Source: an uncultured Bacteroidales bacterium
GTDB taxonomy: Bacteria; Bacteroidota; Bacteroidia; Bacteroidales; Bacteroidaceae
Direction of reading: 5' to 3'
Assembly: GCA_902768605.1 (NCBI GenBank)
Contig: CACXLY010000076.1
Span: 1 to 28,692 of the forward strand
Length of the DNA stretch: 28,692 bases
Part shown: positions 23,901 to 28,692 of the stretch, one piece after another
How positions within the stretch are numbered: the first letter of the stretch is position 1
How the letters are laid out: every line of letters starts with the position of its first letter
Notes under the pieces: model-generated
What the model saw: only the letters and a program-made list of their open reading frames with translations
What the model was told of the DNA's origin: nothing
Database searches by the model: none
Position numbers and translations under genes: made by a program

Positions 23901-25448
23901 ATGAACATCCCTCTCCATAAAAGCATTCGCTTGCTGCTGACCGCCCTGTTGCTGCCGCTTTCTGTCGTAGCTCAGGAAGACTATCCCATCAGCTTCGACC
24001 GCAACGCCAAGCGCACCAGGACGGACCGCATACTGAACGGCATCGTCCTGAATGGCAATATCTTTCAGGTCACGTCGCCCATGAAGATGTATCACGACCT
24101 CAGCGACCAGACCTTCTCCTGCCATGCCGGCGACCTCGTCTCGCCTTCGTTGGCCTTCACCGGGAAATGGATGGACAGCTACATTTACATCGACAAGGAC
24201 AGGAACGGGGCGTTCGACGTCCTTGCTCCCGGAGCATCGGGCGCCTTGACGGAGGACAACGAGTTGGTCAGCTTCTCTGGCCTGACGCTGCCCGACGGCG
24301 CGTTCAACAGCTACGGCGAGACCACCGACCTCTCCCAAGTGCAACCCCCTTCCTTCACGCTTCCCGAGGACATGGCCCCCGGCATCTACATGATGCGCAT
24401 AAAGATAGACTGGGACGATGCCAACCCAGCCGGCAGGATGGACCAGGCGAACGGCATCATCAGGAATGGCGGCGCTGTGCTCGACATCCGTCTCGAAATC
24501 CTTCCCGACGGGGAACAGGCTGAGGGGTGCTATGCGATGACGTTCAACGACGAGTTCGACGGCGCGGACGGTTCGCAGCCCGACAAAGCCAAGTGGCGAC
24601 GCTCGAACCGCTACGGCAGCACGTGGAACAGGTTTATCAGCAACTCGGAGGACGTCGTGTTCCTCCGCGACGGACACCTCGTTTGCCGGGCCATCCCGAA
24701 TCCCGACACATCGTCCGACCCTGTGCCGATGCTCACGGGCTCCGTGGAGTCGCGGGGCAACTTTTCCTTCACCTACGGATGGGTGGAGGCACGACTGAAG
24801 ACGACGCCCCACGCCGGCAACTTCCCCGCGTTCTGGATGATGCCTCAGCCGCCCACAGACCCTTGGCCGAAGGGTGGGGAGATTGATATCTTCGAGGCCA
24901 TCAATGCGCAGAACACGGCCTTCCATACCCTGCACTCGCATTGGATAACTACCTTGGGCAACAAAAACAACCCGAAGTACAGCTTCAGCGAGACGGTGAA
25001 GCAGGGCGAATGGCACGTCTTCGCAGCAAATTGGACGGAAGACCTCATTACGTTCTACGTCGATGGCAATCCCGTGGGCTCCTACGCGAAGTCGCAGAAC
25101 GCCTCAGACATCGAGCAGGGACAATGGCCGTTCCAGCACGACTTCTACCTCATCCTGAACCAAAGCGTTGGCGACGGCTCGTGGGCTAAGGCTCCGGACA
25201 TGGCCTTCACCTACGAGACGCAGTTCGACTGGGTTCGCGTCTTCCAGAAAGATGTGGCAACAGGCCTCAAAGGCCTCAAAGACCTCAAAGACCTTAAAGA
25301 CCCTAAGGACCTTAAAGACCCTAAGGACCCTAAAGACCCTAAGGACCTTAAGGACTCTTGGTTCACCCTCGACGGGCGTAAGCTGCAGGCCGAGCCGACA
25401 CGTCCCGGCATCTACATCAACGGACGGAGAAAGGTGGCGGTGAAATGA
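23901..25448 (+). CDS. Secreted GH16 family beta-glucanase-like enzyme
   Basis: The 515-residue protein starts at the ATG at 23901; the TTG upstream at 23874 lies in the promoter. It has a signal peptide (cleavage near LSVVAQ), an N-terminal GEVED-like domain (residues about 25-205, with YIDKDRNGAFD), and a GH16 domain (about 208-445). The active site EIDIFE has nucleophile Glu327, Asp329 and acid/base Glu332. GH16 enzymes cut beta-1,3/1,4-glucans, laminarin or sulfated galactans; the specificity is not deducible, though laminarinase-like is plausible. A lysine-rich linker of ten three-residue units ((G/D)(L/P)K, residues 455-484) comes from a 9-bp DNA repeat. It ends with WFTLDGRKL...PGIYINGRRK, the tail shared with the S8 and lipase-like proteins. 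Confidence 0.92.
   Translation: MNIPLHKSIRLLLTALLLPLSVVAQEDYPISFDRNAKRTRTDRILNGIVLNGNIFQVTSPMKMYHDLSDQTFSCHAGDLVSPSLAFTGKWMDSYIYIDKDRNGAFDVLAPGASGALTEDNELVSFSGLTLPDGAFNSYGETTDLSQVQPPSFTLPEDMAPGIYMMRIKIDWDDANPAGRMDQANGIIRNGGAVLDIRLEILPDGEQAEGCYAMTFNDEFDGADGSQPDKAKWRRSNRYGSTWNRFISNSEDVVFLRDGHLVCRAIPNPDTSSDPVPMLTGSVESRGNFSFTYGWVEARLKTTPHAGNFPAFWMMPQPPTDPWPKGGEIDIFEAINAQNTAFHTLHSHWITTLGNKNNPKYSFSETVKQGEWHVFAANWTEDLITFYVDGNPVGSYAKSQNASDIEQGQWPFQHDFYLILNQSVGDGSWAKAPDMAFTYETQFDWVRVFQKDVATGLKGLKDLKDLKDPKDLKDPKDPKDPKDLKDSWFTLDGRKLQAEPTRPGIYINGRRKVAVK
25263..25352 (+). repeat. Ten 9-bp tandem units in the GH16 linker
   Basis: Units of the form GACCTTAAA, GACCCTAAG or GGCCTCAAA repeat ten times in frame and encode (G/D)(L/P)K triplets. 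The count may vary by slippage without frame loss. The noncoding GTTAAAGAA arrays nearby also have a 9-bp period. Confidence 0.95.
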
Positions 25449-25481
25449 TAACATATATAATAAGGAAATTCAAGTATCGGG

Positions 25482-25725
25482 AGTTAATGAAGTTAATGAA
25501 GTTAAAGAAGTTAAAGGACGATACCATTTTAGTTCATAATTCATAGTCCATAGTTAATCGCGGCAGCAAATTCTTCATTCTTCATTCTTCACTCTTCATT
25601 CCTTTTCACGGGTTGGGCTACAAAAGCTATTGTCCTTTAACTTCCCCAAGCGAGCATAGCGAGCTAACTTCTTTAACTTCTTTAACTCCCATAAAAAACA
25701 TAACATCCGAAACTTAAATAAGGTA
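25482..25725. repeat. Right arm of a large inverted repeat (arm B)
   Basis: 25489-25638 is the inverted partner of 21441-21597 (148 of 150 aligned bases identical, apart from one missing 7-bp unit). Similarity continues with gaps to about 25725, in the leader of the next gene. It fills the gap between the GH16 stop and the gene at 25731. Confidence 0.93.
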
Positions 25726-25730
25726 AAGAG

Positions 25731-26813
25731 ATGAATAAGATTCTGTTTCTTGCAATCTGTCTGCTGGTCGCCATAAGCGCGGAGGCACAGAAGTTAACAG
25801 TCGTGGACGGCGACGGCAACGGCATCCATCTGGTAACCGTCCTCACCGAAGACGGCAATATGATAGGCACAACCGACCTCTCCGGCACGCTTCTCGACGT
25901 GAAAGGAGCAGCGAAGGTTGTACTCACGCACGTTGCCTTCAAGTCGAAGCTCGTGGATATGTCGGCTCTGCAAGGCGACAAAGTCACGATGGAAGACCTC
26001 GACTACAACCTCGCCGAGATTGTCGTGAAGCCCAAGCCCCTCATCTACGTGGAGACTTATTACAGGGTTTATGCATTTGCCAACGACTCTCTGCGCTACT
26101 ACCTGGCAGGCATCATGCCCAATGCCTACGATGTGGAGAAGAAGAAAGTCAAGTCTGGGAGCTACACGCAAAGCTATGGCGAGTTCAGCATTAGCACGGG
26201 TGCTGCCATCACTTGGGGTGCGAGGGCACAGGAGTTCAAGGCCGGCAAGATACACAAAAGCGGGGCTATCGACCTCGTGAAGGGCGGCAAGGCAAGAGAC
26301 CACTACTTCGCAACGCTGACCGACGAAGGCAAGGGGAGGCAGAGAGTCAGCAATCCGGAAGGCACCGTGGGCTATATCGAATTAGAAGATAACGAGGTGC
26401 ACATGACGCTCGATGCTGGCAAGATGCAGATGTACCGCAACAAAGCGCTCGGACAAGACAGGGTGCTCAAGGCCCGCGAAGAGAAGGAGTACGACTACGA
26501 ATTCAACGAAGTATTCAATCTCGACGAGGAGGGGAACGCAACGATGGCAGACCTCGTGATGTCCTCCGACCATTGGGAATGGAACGGCGGCAAGGGACGC
26601 ATGAAGTTCATCATCGAGACCTACGCCACCGAGCATGCCTACATCGATGCCAAAGACTTCAAGGAGAAGAAGAAGGAACTGAAGAAAAAGTATGTTGCGA
26701 CCATGAAACTCGACGCCCTCGAAGCCTATGCCACCTCGCATGGCATCCCCGCACTCACCCCGACACTAAGAAGAGCCATCGAAGGAATCAGGAAAATGAA
26801 GAATGAAGAGTGA
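25731..26813 (+). CDS. Secreted protein of unknown function with N-terminal carboxypeptidase-regulatory-like domain
   Basis: The function is not recognised. The 360-residue protein has a signal peptide (MNKILFLAICLLVAISAEAQ). Residues about 20-85 (LTVVDGDGNGIHLVTV, TTDLSGTLLDVKG, LTHVAFKSK) resemble the transthyretin-like CarboxypepD_reg fold found at the start of many Bacteroidales outer-membrane and secreted proteins. The rest (YVETYYRVYAFANDSLRYYLAGIMPNAYD, split by no known motif) is followed by a lysine/glutamate-rich helix about residues 305-325. The last residues (MKNEE, stop) lie in a GAAGAAT repeat that continues past the stop, so the natural C-terminus was probably set by that repeat. 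Its leader is part of arm B, and the leader of GH43 is part of arm A, so the two may share control signals. Confidence 0.8.
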   Translation: MNKILFLAICLLVAISAEAQKLTVVDGDGNGIHLVTVLTEDGNMIGTTDLSGTLLDVKGAAKVVLTHVAFKSKLVDMSALQGDKVTMEDLDYNLAEIVVKPKPLIYVETYYRVYAFANDSLRYYLAGIMPNAYDVEKKKVKSGSYTQSYGEFSISTGAAITWGARAQEFKAGKIHKSGAIDLVKGGKARDHYFATLTDEGKGRQRVSNPEGTVGYIELEDNEVHMTLDAGKMQMYRNKALGQDRVLKAREEKEYDYEFNEVFNLDEEGNATMADLVMSSDHWEWNGGKGRMKFIIETYATEHAYIDAKDFKEKKKELKKKYVATMKLDALEAYATSHGIPALTPTLRRAIEGIRKMKNEE

Positions 26814-26836
26814 AGAATGAAGAATTTGCTACCGCG
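26796..26836 (+). repeat. Partial third copy of the inverted-repeat sequence
   Basis: The stretch from GAATGAAGAGTGAAG to TTTGCTACCGCG matches 21480-21520 with one 7-bp unit fewer and one substitution. It overlaps the last codons of the preceding gene. Confidence 0.85.
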
Positions 26837-26841
26837 CTGTA

Positions 26842-26990
26842 AATAACTAAATTACTAAATAGTAAATAAATAGTAAATAGTAAATCGTCAAATCGTAAAT
26901 TACAAAACTTGTCAACTAAAAACAAAAAACTCTAAACTTTTCCACTGACTCTAAACTCTAAACTATCGACTCTAAACTTTAAAAAGTAAA
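26842..26990. repeat. AT-rich 7-bp arrays
   Basis: Imperfect 7-bp units (TAGTAAA, TCGTAAA) run to about 26905, followed by CTCTAAA-type units near 26930-26985. This is the first part of the 590-bp gap 26814-27403, in which no gene is supported. Confidence 0.8.
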
Positions 26991-27070
26991 TAGTTAGGCA
27001 ATGATATAGTAGTTTGGCATGCTTTTCTGATTAGTGTAAGAGCTTAGTTGAGGAAGGATGAAGGCTGAAG

Positions 27071-27271
27071 GCTGAAAGCCTGATAAGAACATAGGCGGGG
27101 GTAAAACCCCCGTAAAGAAGACATCGCAACAACTAAGTGCTGAAAGCACGACAGAACATCAGAAATCTCTCCACCCTTTCAGGGTTCCGTTTACCGCTCG
27201 TACCGTTTACCGCTCGTACTGGTTACGGGGGTTCCACCCCCGTCTGTGGTCTTTCCAGCCTTTCAGGCTTC
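27071..27271. repeat. Palindromic intergenic repeat with CGGGGGT hairpins
   Basis: Two hairpins, CGGGGGT-AAA-ACCCCCG (27096-27112) and ACGGGGGT-TCC-ACCCCCGT (27225-27243), lie in flanks that are themselves inverted: 27071-27115 against 27223-27271 (GCTGAAAGCCTG against CAGCCTTTCAGGCTT). Between them are two exact 16-bp units (CCGTTTACCGCTCGTA) at 27187-27218. It resembles the palindrome at 28493. Confidence 0.85.
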
Positions 27272-27303
27272 CATTGTGCCAACTGCTATATTATTGCCAA
27301 TAG

Positions 27304-27417
27304 TCAAATAACTAAATAGTAAATAAATCGTAAATAGTAAATCGTCAAATCGTAAATTAAATCGTAAATAATCGTTCCTCCTTTGGGGGATGAATTGTGA
27401 ATTATGAATTATGAATT
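27304..27417. repeat. AT-rich 7-bp arrays before the acyltransferase
   Basis: TAAATCG and TAAATAG units to about 27373 are followed by three TGAATTA-type units whose last copies hold the start codon at 27404. Confidence 0.8.
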
Positions 27418-28477
27418 AGGAAGAGTCAGGGAGTTTGACTTTCTTAAGGGCGTCCTCATACTGCTCGTCATCAGTTTCCATCTGGTGTGGTTCGAGCAGT
27501 TGCACCCCGACATCAAGCAGGTGGTGTACTGCTTCCACATGCCTGGCTTCCTTTTCATGTCGGGCTATCTGATGAACATCAGTAAGCCGCCTCGCCAATT
27601 CCTGCGGACCCTCCTGTGGCTGGCGGTGCCGTACCTCTTCATGGCGAGCGGCTACATATATGTGGCGTCGCTTCTCCCCATTGCCGACCACATCGACTGC
27701 CTCACGCCGACCGTCTTCCTCGACCGCCTGCTGCTCCATCCCCTCGGGCCGCCCTGGTTCCTGCACGCCTTGATTCTGTGCGGAGCCACGTACTATATTA
27801 TATTCCATATAAAGACCCTCTCTAACTCTCCCTTAAAGGGAGAGGATTCCGAACATAAAGCCTCCCTTTTAAGGGGAGGTTGGGAAGGGTCTTTGTGGAG
27901 ACTTTTGTTGATTGGCGTCGTCTATTATGTCCTGTCGCACATCTGTGGCATCCTGTCCTTTTCCTCAGCCATGTACTTCCTCGCAGGCGCAGCCTTGCGG
28001 CAGAGCGGCATAAACTTCCTGACGTTCTTCCTGCCGACGAGGCTCTCCGTCGTAGCCTTCGCCCTGCTGGCCTGCTTTTCAGACAACCCGAATCAGGCAA
28101 GCCTGAACGGCGCCTTGATTGCCTATTTCGCCATTTCCTCCCTGCTGTCCATCTACAAACAGACCCTCTCCAACTCCCCCTTAAAGGGGGAGGGCGGTCC
28201 ACGCGGCGAGGCAGACAATAAGTCTCCCTTTAAGGGAGATTTAGAGGGTCTGTTCCTTTTCCTGGGCCGCAACAGCCTGATGCTCTACGTCTTCTCTCCC
28301 ATCTTTACCGTCCTGTGCAAGCAACTCGTCCCCTATCTCAAGTTCGACCCTACGGGACTGCTCTTCCTGGCGGTCTCCCTCGCCTTTTGTGTGTCGGGAT
28401 GCCTCTTGATAGCCTGGCTGATGGACCTCGTCGGCATCTCGCGTTTCATATTCGGCCGGCAGGCACTAATCAAGTAA
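27404..28477 (+). CDS. Membrane acyltransferase, acyltransferase-3 family, with two repeat-derived insertions
   Basis: The protein likely transfers acyl groups to a surface polysaccharide or other extracytoplasmic acceptor. The N-terminal motif REFDFLKGVLILLVISFH is the family's R..D..K...H signature, followed by several hydrophobic helices. The length is 357 residues, of which about 28 and 31 come from in-frame palindromic elements: HIKTLSNSPLKGED...GGWEGSLWR (27811-27894) and KQTLSNSPLKGEG...DLEGLF (28160-28252). Both are hydrophilic and lie between predicted helices, where a loop can be tolerated. Without them the protein is about 298 residues. The first codons (MNYEL) are part of a 7-bp repeat. 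No neighbour indicates the substrate. Confidence 0.85.
   Translation: MNYELGRVREFDFLKGVLILLVISFHLVWFEQLHPDIKQVVYCFHMPGFLFMSGYLMNISKPPRQFLRTLLWLAVPYLFMASGYIYVASLLPIADHIDCLTPTVFLDRLLLHPLGPPWFLHALILCGATYYIIFHIKTLSNSPLKGEDSEHKASLLRGGWEGSLWRLLLIGVVYYVLSHICGILSFSSAMYFLAGAALRQSGINFLTFFLPTRLSVVAFALLACFSDNPNQASLNGALIAYFAISSLLSIYKQTLSNSPLKGEGGPRGEADNKSPFKGDLEGLFLFLGRNSLMLYVFSPIFTVLCKQLVPYLKFDPTGLLFLAVSLAFCVSGCLLIAWLMDLVGISRFIFGRQALIK
27811..27894 (+). repeat. In-frame palindromic element, copy 3 (in acyltransferase)
   Basis: The ends AAAGACCC and GGGTCTTT are a perfect inverted repeat 84 bp apart (28 codons). Inner palindromes are CTCTCCCTTAAAGGGAGAG and CCTCCCTTTTAAGGGGAGG. The translation KTLSNSPLKGE...LLRGGWEGS matches the sulfatase copies. 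Confidence 0.92.
28160..28252 (+). repeat. In-frame palindromic element, copy 4 (in acyltransferase)
   Basis: CAGACCCTC and GAGGGTCTG form a perfect 9-bp inverted repeat at the ends, 93 bp in total (31 codons). Inner palindromes are CTCCCCCTTAAAGGGGGAG and TCTCCCTTTAAGGGAGA. The translation is QTLSNSPLKGE...SPFKGDLEGL. Confidence 0.92.
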
Positions 28478-28492
28478 GCATGATGGAAGCCT

Positions 28493-28604
28493 GAACCGAA
28501 GGTCGACGGCCGAAGGGAAAGTCAAAGGCTGGAAAGACTACAGGCGGGGGTTGACACCCCCGTCTATGGTCTTTCGCACCTTGACTATCGTCGACCTTTG
28601 GTTC
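28493..28604. repeat. 112-bp imperfect palindrome after the acyltransferase
   Basis: Outer arms GAACCGAAGGTCGAC and GTCGACCTTTGGTTC (one mismatch) enclose further matching segments (AGTCAAAGG, GAAAGAC) and a GGGGGT-TGAC-ACCCCC tip. It may act as a terminator-like hairpin for the acyltransferase, but there is no T-run. Its left arm is related to 6642-6670 in the sulfatase element. Confidence 0.88.
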
Positions 28605-28612
28605 GGTGCTTT

Positions 28613-28669
28613 TTACCGGACACCAATAATTGAATTATTGACATTACCTTCTTCATCGTCTCGTTTCAT
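28613..28669 (-). CDS. Possible 18-codon leader or gene remnant
   Basis: An ATG at 28669 on the minus strand opens an 18-codon frame (MKRDDEEGNVNNSIIGVR) just downstream of a TATCTTTG box. The frame ends before the 112-bp palindrome. It may be the start of a gene cut off by that element, a short peptide, or chance; codon evidence is too thin to decide. Confidence 0.2.
   Translation of the reverse strand: MKRDDEEGNVNNSIIGVR
28624..28640. promoter_or_regulatory. Perfect 17-bp AT-rich palindrome
   Basis: CAATAATT-G-AATTATTG is a perfect inverted repeat in the terminal gap, downstream of the minus-strand -7 box. It could be an operator; nothing else supports that. Confidence 0.3.
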
Positions 28670-28681
28670 TTGTCTTTTTGC

Positions 28682-28689
28682 CAAAGATA
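28682..28689 (-). promoter_or_regulatory. Possible minus-strand -7 box at the window edge
   Basis: TATCTTTG reads leftward towards 28669. The -33 region is outside the window, and the leader to the small frame would be only about 5 nt. Confidence 0.35.
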
Positions 28690-28692
28690 TAC

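Noticed and set aside
21622..25448. A complete polysaccharide utilisation locus
   Set aside because: Several carbohydrate enzymes are present but no SusC/SusD pair or regulator is seen in the window, so the term is not supported.
27071..27271. Insertion sequence or transposase remnant
   Set aside because: Only palindromes and short tandem units are visible; no frame in the region resembles a transposase.

Overview
The window looks like a chromosomal segment of a high-GC member of the Bacteroidales, most likely Prevotellaceae. The reasons are TAnnTTTG promoter boxes, secreted proteins ending in a YDLQGR/FTLDGR...GIYI..G+K tail, a GLUG-type surface protein with a C-terminal dockerin, a serine-type sulfatase, and carbohydrate enzymes with lipid or Sec signals. 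The genus is inferred; no rRNA or other marker is present.

Layout from left to right. 2-6232 is the 3' part of a giant secreted repeat protein ending in dockerin repeats. It converges across a bidirectional terminator on a sulfatase gene (6313-8021, minus) that is broken by a one-base frameshift. tRNA-Leu(CAA) follows with its own promoter and terminator. Then come two secreted hydrolases: an S8 family protein that has lost its catalytic-serine box, and a lipase-like alpha/beta hydrolase. At 12314-18985 lies a complete glycine cleavage cluster: lplA, gcvT, gcvH, gcvPA, gcvPB, lpd. Lipoate ligase charges GcvH, the split P protein decarboxylates glycine, T releases methylene-tetrahydrofolate, and Lpd reoxidises the lipoyl arm. 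A strong terminator ends this cluster. A carbohydrate region follows: GH43-like protein (minus), then a divergent alpha-galactosidase (GH36-type, minus) and GH16 glucanase (plus), then a secreted protein of unknown function. The window ends with a membrane acyltransferase.

The most unusual property is the amount of repeated DNA, much of it inside genes. Palindromic elements about 48-98 bp long, with AGACCCTC...GAGGGTCT ends and CCCTTAAAGGG-like cores, sit twice in the sulfatase and twice in the acyltransferase. All four have the same orientation and reading frame, so they add the recurring peptide TLSNSPLKGE to unrelated proteins. Related GC-rich palindromes sit in lplA, gcvT and lpd. Short 7-bp and 9-bp tandem arrays fill intergenic DNA, sit just upstream of several promoters, and in places have become coding sequence: a signal peptide core, a linker, and protein termini. 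A near-identical inverted repeat of about 150 bp brackets the alpha-galactosidase/GH16 pair. No transposase, CRISPR array or phage gene was seen.
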